A stretch of 6,571 nt of DNA from Massilia sp. (GTDB lineage Bacteria > Pseudomonadota > Gammaproteobacteria > Burkholderiales > Burkholderiaceae_D), in assembly GCA_028291845.1 (NCBI GenBank), contig JAQGNM010000580.1, positions 1 through 6,571 of the forward strand. Reading direction: 5' to 3'. The translations under genes were made by a program, and so were the position numbers. Shown here one piece after another: positions 1 through 4,989 of this stretch; the stretch's first letter is position 1; every line of letters starts with the position of its first letter. Under the pieces are notes generated by a model that saw nothing but the letters and a program-made list of their open reading frames with translations, searched no databases and was not told the DNA's origin.

Positions 1-126
1 GGCGCCGCCGCGCGCAGGTTGCGCCCGCGCCGCCACGCCACCCGGCGCGCCCTGGCGGCCTGCAAGAATGTCCGTAATGAGCCTGCCATGGTGTCCTGTG
101 TGGCTGAGTTCAAGGAGCGGTTATGA
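1..126 (+). CDS. Possible 3' end of an unrecognised gene, cut by the left edge
   Basis: Frame 1 is open from the first base to a TGA at 124-126, giving 41 residues. The first half is Arg/Ala-rich. The end reads like a folded or helical C-terminus, with two cysteines 13 residues apart (tail ACKNVRNEPAMVSCVAEFKE, then RL). The frame runs in the same direction as the next two genes. Codon choice is GC-rich at first but loosens near the end (CCT, GCT, TTA), which weakens the case. I do not recognise a family and assign no function. The alternative is that this is simply non-coding sequence that happens to be open; 41 codons in such GC-rich DNA is not strong evidence. A gene body continuing to the left would settle it. 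Confidence 0.35.
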   Translation, partial: GAAARRLRPRRHATRRALAACKNVRNEPAMVSCVAEFKERL

Positions 127-134
127 AATGCAAA

Positions 135-160
135 TTGGCCGGCGGCCGCGCCGGCGCCAA
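135..160. repeat. GC-rich hairpin after the first stop codon
   Basis: TTGGC at 135-139 pairs with GCCAA at 156-160, and CGGCG at 140-144 pairs with CGCCG at 149-153. This leaves a 4-nt loop and a 2-nt bulge (154-155). It begins 9 nt after the stop of the partial upstream frame. No T-run follows, so it is not a standard intrinsic terminator. It could stabilise a transcript 3' end or act with Rho. The pairing is seen directly; the role is a guess. Confidence 0.35.
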
Positions 161-187
161 CTGAGCAGCCTTAGCGGGGGGCGCTGC

Positions 188-222
188 AAAAACAAAAACA
201 AACGCGGCGACATTTCATCGCC
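188..222. terminator. Weak terminator-like hairpin beside an A-rich tract
   Basis: GGCGA at 206-210 and TCGCC at 218-222 form a short stem with a 7-nt loop. On the left lies an A-rich run (188-202, CAAAAA repeated twice then CAAA), which is T-rich on the minus strand. On the right is a moderately T-rich stretch. Read leftward it looks like a weak intrinsic terminator, yet no minus-strand gene lies nearby to need one. Read rightward it could end transcription from the left-edge gene. The stem is only 5 bp (6 with a G-U pair), so confidence is low. Confidence 0.22.
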
Positions 223-289
223 TTCCTTTGCATTTCGTCGCGCCGTTCCCGCAGCTTGTCGCATGCCGGTGGCGACGTTGGCGGCGCCT

Positions 290-302
290 GGCTACAGTAG
301 CC
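290..302. promoter_or_regulatory. Perfect 13-bp palindrome upstream of the small membrane protein gene
   Basis: GGCTAC-A-GTAGCC is a perfect inverted repeat with a one-base centre. It lies 29 bp before the ATG at 332. It contains TACAGT (293-298), which could serve as a weak -10 box with a start near 305; no convincing -35 is visible. A regulator site overlapping the promoter is a reasonable reading. A chance 6-bp palindrome in GC-rich DNA cannot be excluded. Confidence 0.3.
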
Positions 303-331
303 ACATCGCCACCCACTTCCAGAGGACCACC

Positions 332-577
332 ATGAACATCCTGCACAACGTCGAAGCTGTAATTGCCCTGGTCGCCGCGCTGGCGGTGGGCGTGAGCGCG
401 GTTCTGCCGGGCGCCGTCGCCGATGCCCCGGTCCAGGTGCGTGAAATCAGCGTGGCCACACCGACCCAGGTGGCAGTTGTGAAGGTCGCCGCCCGGCGCC
501 TGAGCGCCGTCGAAAAAATGCGCTCGCTGGAGAATGAACGGGCCCTGGCGCGCGCCGCAGCGACGCCGCGCGGCTAA
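332..577 (+). CDS. Small membrane or exported protein of unknown function (81 aa)
   Basis: The ATG at 332 is chosen because AGAGGA (321-326) sits 5 nt upstream. The same frame is open back to 68, but that part has Arg/Ser-rich, non-protein-like content and no ribosome site. Residues 9-30 are strongly hydrophobic (Ala, Val, Leu), followed by ADAP at 30-33, which could be a signal peptidase site. The short N-terminus before the hydrophobic segment is not basic and carries Glu8, unusual for a Sec signal, so a single membrane anchor is equally possible. Residues 34-55 are Val-rich and may form a beta-type segment. Residues 56-81 are charged and probably helical (RRLSAVEKMRSLENERALAR), ending in a Gly/Pro tail. 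I do not recognise a family. The gene stands alone, 144 bp before the next gene, with no obvious terminator between them. Confidence 0.7.
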   Translation: MNILHNVEAVIALVAALAVGVSAVLPGAVADAPVQVREISVATPTQVAVVKVAARRLSAVEKMRSLENERALARAAATPRG

Positions 578-679
578 GCTCAAGCATGCACGGACGATCA
601 GCGCGGGGCCGTCAAACGTTACATGGACCTGTTTCAGATGTAAGCATGTGAATCAAACCTCCGAAACGAACCAGGCCGT

Positions 680-688
680 TGCTATATT
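680..688 (+). promoter_or_regulatory. Extended -10 promoter of the YXWGXW-repeat gene
   Basis: TGCTATATT matches the extended -10 pattern TGnTATAAT in five of six hexamer positions, with the -10 at 683-688. No good -35 lies 16-18 bp upstream, as is common for extended -10 promoters. Transcription would start near 695, leaving a leader of about 27 nt that contains GGAGA (710-714), 7 nt before the ATG at 722. Confidence 0.5.
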
Positions 689-721
689 CAGGGCGTCGTA
701 ATCACCACCGGAGACAACATC

Positions 722-1477
722 ATGAAACGCTTATTCATCACCGCACTGATCGCCACCAGCGCCGCCGCCTGGCTGCCAACGGCGGCCATCGCCCAGTCGG
801 GCGTCAGCCTGGTCATCAACAGCGCGCCGCCCGCACCGCGTTACGAAGCCGTACCCGCCGCACGGCACGGTTATGTGTGGGCGCCCGGCTACTGGAACTG
901 GGACGGCCGCCGCCACGTGTGGGTGGAAGGTCACTGGGAATCAGCGCGCGACGGCTACCAGTACCGCCCCAACGAATGGGTACGCGACGGTGGCCGTTAC
1001 CGCCTGCAGTCGGGCGGCTGGGTGCCGGCAGCGCAGATCCGCTATGACGATGTGCGCATCGCCCCGCCGGCGCCACGCTACGAGCGCGTGCCCGCCAGCC
1101 GCAACGGCTACGTATGGCAGCCCGGTTACTGGGACTGGCGCGGCAACCGCTACGAGTGGGTGCAGGGCGTGTGGATTGCCGACCGCCCGGGCTACGTCTA
1201 TTCGCGTCCGCAGTGGATCCAGCGCGACGGCCGCTGGTTCTTCGAGCAGCCGCGCTGGTCGTCGCGCGACGGCCGTGACCGTGACCGCGACGGTATCCCC
1301 GACCGCTTCGAGCATGGCCGCGACCGCGACCGCGACGGCATCCCGGACCGCCTGGAACACAACGGCCGCCGCGACAACGACCGCGACGGCGTCCCCAACC
1401 GCCGCGATCACGACCGCGATGGCGACGGCGTGCCGAACAACCGTGACGACCGGCCGGACAATCCACGCCGGTATTGA
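722..1477 (+). CDS. Exported YXWGXW-repeat protein with Asp/Arg-rich calcium-binding-like tail (251 aa)
   Basis: The start at 722 has GGAGA 7 nt upstream and opens a classic Sec signal peptide: basic MKR, a hydrophobic core, and AIA before Gln25 as the likely cleavage site. The mature part holds two copies of a module 79 residues apart (from residues 36 and 115). Each begins PPAPRYE, continues GYVW-PGYW-W and W-x-G-x-W, and ends in a Trp-containing strand (RYRLQSGGW, RWFFEQPRW). This is the aromatic YXWGXW/WXXGXW repeat pattern of exported proteobacterial proteins, whose function is not established. Residues 186-243 are four tandem D-x-D-x-D-G-(I/V)-P-(D/N) units that resemble thrombospondin type 3 or EF-hand-like loops, so calcium binding is plausible. 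They are unusually rich in Arg, which may instead suit polyanion or envelope contact. Localisation is probably periplasmic or outer surface. The gene looks monocistronic, with its own promoter and a strong terminator. Confidence 0.88.
   Translation: MKRLFITALIATSAAAWLPTAAIAQSGVSLVINSAPPAPRYEAVPAARHGYVWAPGYWNWDGRRHVWVEGHWESARDGYQYRPNEWVRDGGRYRLQSGGWVPAAQIRYDDVRIAPPAPRYERVPASRNGYVWQPGYWDWRGNRYEWVQGVWIADRPGYVYSRPQWIQRDGRWFFEQPRWSSRDGRDRDRDGIPDRFEHGRDRDRDGIPDRLEHNGRRDNDRDGVPNRRDHDRDGDGVPNNRDDRPDNPRRY
827..1258 (+). repeat. Two-copy internal repeat encoding the YXWGXW modules
   Basis: Codons 36-114 and 115-179 encode two homologous modules. Aligned landmarks are PPAPRYE, VPA-R-GYVW, PGYW-W, the W-x-x-G-x-W segment and the closing Trp. 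The copies differ at many positions and at the DNA level, so the duplication is old. The first copy has an added linker (about residues 101-114, VPAAQIRYDDVRIA) before the second begins. Confidence 0.75.
1277..1450 (+). repeat. Tandem repeat coding for four D-x-D-x-D-G-I/V-P units
   Basis: The repeated unit is built on GACCGCGACGGC-like DNA and encodes DRDRDGIPDRFEHG, DRDRDGIPDRLEHN, DNDRDGVPNRRDH and DRDGDGVPNNRDD. The first two are almost identical in protein, and the later two have drifted. Such low-complexity DNA can gain or lose units by slippage, so copy number may vary between strains (inference). Confidence 0.75.
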
Positions 1478-1491
1478 TCGACCAGCAGTAT

Positions 1492-1524
1492 AAAAGCAGG
1501 GGACAGCGCTCCCCTGCTTTTTTT
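1492..1524 (+). terminator. Strong intrinsic terminator after the YXWGXW-repeat gene
   Basis: AAAAGCAGGGG (1492-1502) pairs perfectly with CCCCTGCTTTT (1511-1521) across an 8-nt loop, followed by the rest of a seven-T run (1518-1524). It lies 15 nt past the stop codon. The A-tract on the 5' side means it could also work on the minus strand, though no minus gene is nearby. Confidence 0.9.
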
Positions 1525-1541
1525 CGTTCATCGGCGGCCGG

Positions 1542-1550
1542 TGCTATGCT
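1542..1550 (+). promoter_or_regulatory. Extended -10 promoter of the RNase H-like operon
   Basis: TGCTATGCT (-10 hexamer TATGCT at 1545-1550) fits the extended -10 pattern. It lies in the only 32 nt between the previous terminator and the ATG at 1557, so the operon promoter must be close to here unless transcription reads through. A start 6-7 nt after the hexamer falls on or next to the ATG, implying a leaderless or near-leaderless mRNA. No clear -35 is seen; the expected place overlaps the terminator's T-run. Confidence 0.5.
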
Positions 1551-1556
1551 TCGTCC

Positions 1557-2258
1557 ATGCCTGCTTCTGCCCTTCCCGATCTGCCCGATCCTAACAATCT
1601 ACCCGACCTCAGTTATCACGCCGAACGCGCCGCCAGCCGCCGCCTGGCCGCCCGCACCGGCTGCAGCTACGAGGCGGCGCTGCTGCAGATCATGCAGAGC
1701 GCCGCCGGCGGCGCCGCCAGGCTGCCCGCGCTGCTCGCCCGGCGCGCTGCCGAACAACACGCCCACGCCGAACGCGCCGCGCAGCGCGAACAGCGCCGCC
1801 TGGCCATGCAGGCCAGGCGCGACCAGCTGAAAAACAGCGGCGCCACGCCCTGGCGCGGCTGGTTCGACGGTTCCGCCTGGCCTAATCCGGGCCGCTGCGG
1901 CATCGGCGCCCTGTTGAGCGGGCCGGCCGGCCAGCGCTTCGCCGTATCGCGCGATGCCGGCTACGGCAACAGCAGCGAAGCCGAATACCGCGCCCTGATC
2001 CTGCTGCTGGACACCGCCCTGCGGCACGGCGCCGATCAGCTCACCATCCACGGCGACAGCAAGGTGGTGATCGACGACGTTACCGCCGCGACGGCGCCGG
2101 CGGCGTCGCTGGCGCTGCTGCGCGGCCAGGCGCAGGCGTTGCTGCAACGCCTGCCCGGCGCCACGCTGCGCTGGATTCCACGCCACCGCAACAGCGAGGC
2201 CGACGCCTTGTCGCAGCAGGCGCGTGCCACCGGCATGGAGGTCGGCATTGAAGACTGA
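1557..2258 (+). CDS. RNase HI-family protein with N-terminal extension (233 aa)
   Basis: Residues 98-224 form an RNase H fold. The acidic catalytic residues are all present: Asp104 in WFDGSAWPNPG, Glu143 in SEAEYRAL, Asp167 in HGDSKVV and Asp216 in RHRNSEADALS. His210 lies just before the last one. The 'AEY-ALI' form around the Glu resembles the stand-alone RNase H-like group often annotated 'reverse transcriptase-like' or type I RNase H, rather than classical RnhA. Activity would be cleavage of RNA in RNA:DNA hybrids in the cytoplasm. The first 97 residues are an extension: a Pro/Asp-rich start, a small helical part (20-48) and a charged, probably coiled-coil helix (58-92, rich in Ala, Arg, Glu, Gln). 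It does not look like the eukaryotic hybrid-binding domain, and I cannot assign it. No ribosome site precedes the ATG, consistent with leaderless translation. The next in-frame Met is residue 46, which would cut into the extension. It is the first gene of a three-gene operon. Confidence 0.88.
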   Translation: MPASALPDLPDPNNLPDLSYHAERAASRRLAARTGCSYEAALLQIMQSAAGGAARLPALLARRAAEQHAHAERAAQREQRRLAMQARRDQLKNSGATPWRGWFDGSAWPNPGRCGIGALLSGPAGQRFAVSRDAGYGNSSEAEYRALILLLDTALRHGADQLTIHGDSKVVIDDVTAATAPAASLALLRGQAQALLQRLPGATLRWIPRHRNSEADALSQQARATGMEVGIED

Positions 2259-2259
2259 C

Positions 2260-2907
2260 ATGCTCACCGACTGGCAGCCAAAATTGCTGGCGATCGCCGT
2301 CGCCCAGCCGCACGGCGACGGCGCGCACGACCTCAATCATCTGCACCGCGTGTGGGCCAATGCGCGCAGCCTGATGCGGGCTCAAGCTGACGGCGCGGCC
2401 GACCCGCTGGTGGTAATGGCTGCCTGTTACTTGCACGACCTGGTCAACCTGCCGAAAAACCATCCGCAGCGCGCCAGCGCCTCGCGCCTGTCGGGCGCCG
2501 CCGCGCGCACCGGCTTGCAGGATGCCGGCTTTCCTGCCGGGCGGCTGGACGGCGTCGTGCATGCCATCGAAGCCCACAGTTTTTCGGCGGCGATTGGCGC
2601 CACCACGCTGGAGGCAAAGATCGTGCAGGACGCCGACCGGCTCGATGGCCTCGGCGCGGTCGGCCTGGCGCGCCTGTTCTATATCGCCGGGCAGATGAGC
2701 AGCGCGCTGGCCGACGGCGCCGATCCGCTGGCCTTGCAGCGCCCTCTCGACGACCGCCGCTACGCGCTCGATCACATCATGGTCAAACTTTCGAAGCTGC
2801 CGGCCATGATGCAGACCGATGCCGGCCGCGCGCTGGGCGAACAGCGGCTGGCTCGCTTGATGGCATTCCGCCAGGAGTTCGCCGCCGAGTGGACGGACGC
2901 CGCGTGA
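2260..2907 (+). CDS. yedJ: HD-domain phosphohydrolase, YedJ type (215 aa)
   Basis: The protein follows the layout of E. coli YedJ closely: an N-terminal Trp-containing helix, AHDLNHLHRVW, the HD pair in CYLHDLVNLPKNHPQR, EAHSFSA, AKIVQDADRLD-LGAVGLAR, and RPLDDRRYALDH. The metal ligands of the HD superfamily are visible: His27, His59-Asp60 and Asp126, with His106 as a likely further ligand. The substrate of this subfamily is not known to me; it is expected to be a metal-dependent phosphohydrolase in the cytoplasm. The ATG at 2260 is preferred because it aligns with the YedJ N-terminus and lies 1 nt after the preceding stop. A TTG at 2248 has a better ribosome site (GGAGGT, 5 nt away) and would add four residues and overlap the upstream gene. 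The ATG has only GAAGA. Translation is probably coupled to the upstream gene. The stop overlaps the next start (TGATG). Confidence 0.9.
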   Translation: MLTDWQPKLLAIAVAQPHGDGAHDLNHLHRVWANARSLMRAQADGAADPLVVMAACYLHDLVNLPKNHPQRASASRLSGAAARTGLQDAGFPAGRLDGVVHAIEAHSFSAAIGATTLEAKIVQDADRLDGLGAVGLARLFYIAGQMSSALADGADPLALQRPLDDRRYALDHIMVKLSKLPAMMQTDAGRALGEQRLARLMAFRQEFAAEWTDAA

Positions 2908-3770
2908 TGCAGGCGGCGGGAATGAGTTCGGGCGTGGTCGGCGTGGTGCTGTGCGGCGCCCTGCTGCACGCCAGCTGGAACGCCATGGTCAAATCGCGTC
3001 CCGACACCTTCCTGGTGACGGTGCTGGTGGCCGGCGCCGCCGGTGTGTGGTGCGCCATCGGCCTGCCGTTCGTGCCGGCGCCGGCGGCCGCCAGCTGGCC
3101 GTATATCGCGGCGTCGACGGCGGTGCAACTGGCCTATTACGCCTTGCTGGTGGCGGCCTACCGCGGCAGCGACATGAGCCGCGCCTATCCGCTGATGCGG
3201 GGCAGCGCGCCGCTGCTGGTGGCGCTGGCCAGCGGCCCGCTGATCGGCGAAACATTGAACATCACCCAGTGGCTGGCGCTGGCCTGCATCTGCGGCGGCA
3301 TCTTGAGCCTGTACCTGAGCGGCAGGGCCGGCGTGCAAGTGGCCGGCGCCGGGCGCAGCACCGCGTTCGCCTTGCTGACCGCCTGCATGATCGCCGCCTT
3401 CACCCTGATCGACGGCGCCGGCGTGCGCCTGTCCGGCTCCTCGCTCGCCTACACCATGTGGATCTTCATGCTGACCGGCGCCGGCCTGGTGCTGTGGACC
3501 GCGCGCAGCCACCGCGGCCGGCTGTGGCCCTACGCCCGCGCCAACTGGCGCATCGCCGTATTCGGCGGCCTGGCCAACCTCGGCTCCTACAGCCTGGCCC
3601 TGTGGGCGATGACGCAGGCGCCGGTGGCGGCGGTGGCCGCCCTGCGCGAAACCTCGATCCTGTTCGCCGTCGCCATCGCCGCCCTGATCCTGCACGAAAA
3701 GGTCAGCAAGACCCGCCTCGCCGCGGTCACCCTGGTCGCCCTCGGCGCCGTCGCCATGCGACTGGCGTAA
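2907..3770 (+). CDS. EamA/DMT-superfamily transporter (287 aa)
   Basis: About ten hydrophobic segments can be placed near residues 7-25, 34-54, 65-84, 97-113, 120-137, 150-168, 179-197, 213-232, 247-263 and 269-286, the normal drug/metabolite transporter plan of two five-helix EamA repeats. Matching marks end each half: SRAYPLMRGSAPLLVALASG-LIGE in the first and RETSILFAVAIAALILHEK in the second. HASWNAMVKS after helix 1 is also typical of the family. It is an inner-membrane carrier, likely an exporter of a small metabolite or amino acid, but the substrate cannot be read from sequence. ATG 2907 is chosen because it overlaps the upstream TGA. Met at 2922 (MSSGVVG) is a possible alternative start with a weak GCGGGA site, and an upstream ATG at 2889 is unlikely. 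It is the last gene of the operon. Confidence 0.9.
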   Translation: MQAAGMSSGVVGVVLCGALLHASWNAMVKSRPDTFLVTVLVAGAAGVWCAIGLPFVPAPAAASWPYIAASTAVQLAYYALLVAAYRGSDMSRAYPLMRGSAPLLVALASGPLIGETLNITQWLALACICGGILSLYLSGRAGVQVAGAGRSTAFALLTACMIAAFTLIDGAGVRLSGSSLAYTMWIFMLTGAGLVLWTARSHRGRLWPYARANWRIAVFGGLANLGSYSLALWAMTQAPVAAVAALRETSILFAVAIAALILHEKVSKTRLAAVTLVALGAVAMRLA

Positions 3771-3842
3771 ACAGAGACAGCGCGCGACAAGAACAGCCAC
3801 GCCCCGAGGCGAAATCCGCTCTGAATCGGGTTTGCGTCCCCC

Positions 3843-3871
3843 AAAAAAGATCCGGCTCCGCCGGTCTTTTT
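3843..3871. terminator. Bidirectional intrinsic terminator after the transporter gene
   Basis: AAAAAGA (3844-3850) pairs with TCTTTTT (3865-3871), and CCGGC (3852-3856) with GCCGG (3860-3864), leaving one bulged T and a 3-nt loop. Flanking A- and T-runs allow function on either strand; the natural role is ending the RNase H-HD-EamA operon 73 nt after its last stop. Confidence 0.85.
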
Positions 3872-3927
3872 CGCCTGACCATCTTTGCGCTGGCAAGCTG
3901 GTTTTATCCTTGCATTACTGACTAGAC

Positions 3928-3957
3928 CAAACAAAAGTAGGGTTTCACTTTTGTTTG
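3928..3957. promoter_or_regulatory. Perfect 11-bp inverted repeat over the psd -35 region
   Basis: CAAACAAAAGT (3928-3938) and ACTTTTGTTTG (3947-3957) are perfect inverted copies separated by 8 nt (AGGGTTTC). The AT-rich arms stand out in this genome. The right arm begins inside the -35 hexamer and ends 7 bp before the TATAAT box, so a protein bound here would compete with or contact RNA polymerase. No T-run follows, so it is not a terminator. The repeat is directly visible; a role as operator of psd is inferred and the binding protein is unknown. Confidence 0.6.
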
Positions 3958-3970
3958 CAAGGTTTATAAT
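3942..3970 (+). promoter_or_regulatory. Sigma70-type promoter of psd
   Basis: TATAAT at 3965-3970 is a perfect -10. GTTTCA at 3942-3947, 17 bp upstream, is a weak -35 (three of six). Transcription would start near 3977, giving a leader of about 21 nt that carries AAGAGG (3984-3989), 8 nt before the GTG start at 3998. Confidence 0.7.
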
Positions 3971-3997
3971 TATTGTTTCGTTCAAGAGGCCCCCATC

Positions 3998-4852
3998 GTG
4001 TCCGACCGCATCAAGGTTTTGCCGCAGTATCTGCTGCCCAAGCAGGCGCTCACCACCTTTGCCGGGCGCGTGGCGGGCGCCAAGGGCGGCGTGTGGACGA
4101 CCAATCTGATCAAATGGTTCGTCACGAAATACGGCGTCGACATGAACGAGGCGGCCGATCCCGATATCGCCAGCTACAGCAGCTTCAACGATTTTTTCAC
4201 GCGCCCCTTGCGCGAGGGCGTGCGTCCGCTGGCCGACGCCGATTTCGTCTGCCCGGTCGACGGCGCCATCAGCCAGATCGGCGCCATCGACGATCACCAG
4301 ATTTTTCAGGCCAAGGGCCACGCCTTCACCACCGCGGAACTGGTCGGCGGCGACGCCAGGCTGGCGGCGCACTTCCAGCACGGCAGCTTCGCCAATCTGT
4401 ATCTGAGCCCGAAGGATTACCACCGCTTGCACATGCCGTGCGACGGCCGCCTGACGCGCATGATCTATGTGCCGGGCGCGCTGTTCTCGGTCAATCCCAC
4501 CACCGCGCGCGGCATCCCCGGCCTGTTCGCCCGCAATGAGCGCGTGGTCTGCGTCTTCAACTCGAAACAGCACGGTGAATTCGTCCTGACGCTGGTCGGC
4601 GCCACCATTGTCGGCAGCATGCAGACGGTGTGGCACGGCGTGGTCAATCCGACCCGCCCGGGCCGCGTGTGCGAGTGGACGTATGAGGACCAGACCATCG
4701 AGCTGAAAAAGGGCGAAGAGTTCGGGCGCTTCTTGCTGGGCTCGACCATCGTGATGCTGTTCAAGGCCGGTACCATCAGCTTCAATCCGGCGTGGGGACC
4801 GGAGAAATCGATACGGCTCGGTGAAATGATGGGCAACCGGCCTGGGAAGTGA
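3998..4852 (+). CDS. psd: Phosphatidylserine decarboxylase proenzyme (284 aa)
   Basis: It converts phosphatidylserine to phosphatidylethanolamine at the inner membrane, the last step of that phospholipid route. The catalytic triad of the E. coli enzyme (Asp90, His147, Ser254) is matched by Asp88 in CPVDGAISQIG, His145 in YHRLHMPCDG and Ser249 in FLLGSTIVMLF. The Gly248-Ser249 bond in LGST is the self-cleavage site that yields the beta chain and the pyruvoyl-bearing alpha chain of about 36 residues. SSFNDFFTRPLR (61-72) and the FANLYLSPKDYHR block are also typical. Length fits the longer membrane-associated bacterial type, not the short (~215 aa) form. The start is GTG, supported by AAGAGG 8 nt upstream and by the MSDRIKVLPQYLLPK N-terminus. 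The gene appears monocistronic, with its own promoter and dyad upstream and an inverted-repeat element downstream. Confidence 0.96.
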   Translation: MSDRIKVLPQYLLPKQALTTFAGRVAGAKGGVWTTNLIKWFVTKYGVDMNEAADPDIASYSSFNDFFTRPLREGVRPLADADFVCPVDGAISQIGAIDDHQIFQAKGHAFTTAELVGGDARLAAHFQHGSFANLYLSPKDYHRLHMPCDGRLTRMIYVPGALFSVNPTTARGIPGLFARNERVVCVFNSKQHGEFVLTLVGATIVGSMQTVWHGVVNPTRPGRVCEWTYEDQTIELKKGEEFGRFLLGSTIVMLFKAGTISFNPAWGPEKSIRLGEMMGNRPGK

Positions 4853-4859
4853 GTTAAGG

Positions 4860-4971
4860 GGGGGACTGGCGCCGGAGGTGCCTGTCCCATGTGTCAAGCC
4901 AGGCAAAGTTTGCCTCGGAGCGAACATGGGACAGGCACCTTTCGGTCCGACCGCGGCCCGGCCAGTCCCCC
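4860..4971. repeat. Nested inverted-repeat (REP/BIME- or MITE-like) element, 112 bp
   Basis: Three perfect inverted repeats are nested. Outer arms are GGGGGACTGGC (4860-4870) and GCCAGTCCCCC (4961-4971). Middle arms are AGGTGCCTGTCCCATG (4876-4891) and CATGGGACAGGCACCT (4925-4940). The inner one is AGGCAAA-G-TTTGCCT (4901-4915). The element fills nearly all of the gap between the psd stop and the convergent LysR stop, where repetitive extragenic palindromes usually lie. A transcript from either side would fold into a long stem-loop, so it may end or stabilise both mRNAs. No T-run follows the stems. No clear target-site duplication is visible. Whether it is repeated elsewhere in the genome cannot be seen here. 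Confidence 0.75.
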
Positions 4972-4989
4972 TGCTGTCCCCGGTGTTAA

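Noticed and set aside
68..331. Upstream extension of the small membrane protein to a Met at 68
   Set aside because: The added residues are Arg/Ser-rich with no domain character, no ribosome site precedes 68, and a good site (AGAGGA) serves the ATG at 332.
816..1531. Long open frames antisense to and overlapping the YXWGXW-repeat gene
   Set aside because: They are by-products of high GC and the Asp/Arg repeat DNA. Their products are low-complexity Arg/Ala/Val, and the sense frame has a signal peptide and real repeats.
1599..2775. Long minus-strand frames opposite the RNase H and HD genes
   Set aside because: Compositionally biased Ala/Gly/Arg products without recognisable domains; the plus-strand frames have complete catalytic motifs.
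2951..3925. 324-codon plus-strand frame overlapping the transporter gene
   Set aside because: Arg/Pro/Gly-rich shadow frame that runs through the terminator at 3843-3871; the EamA frame explains this DNA.
2772..4927. Very long minus-strand frames opposite the transporter and psd genes
   Set aside because: They mirror the codon structure of the real genes, run through terminators and promoters, and show no protein family features.
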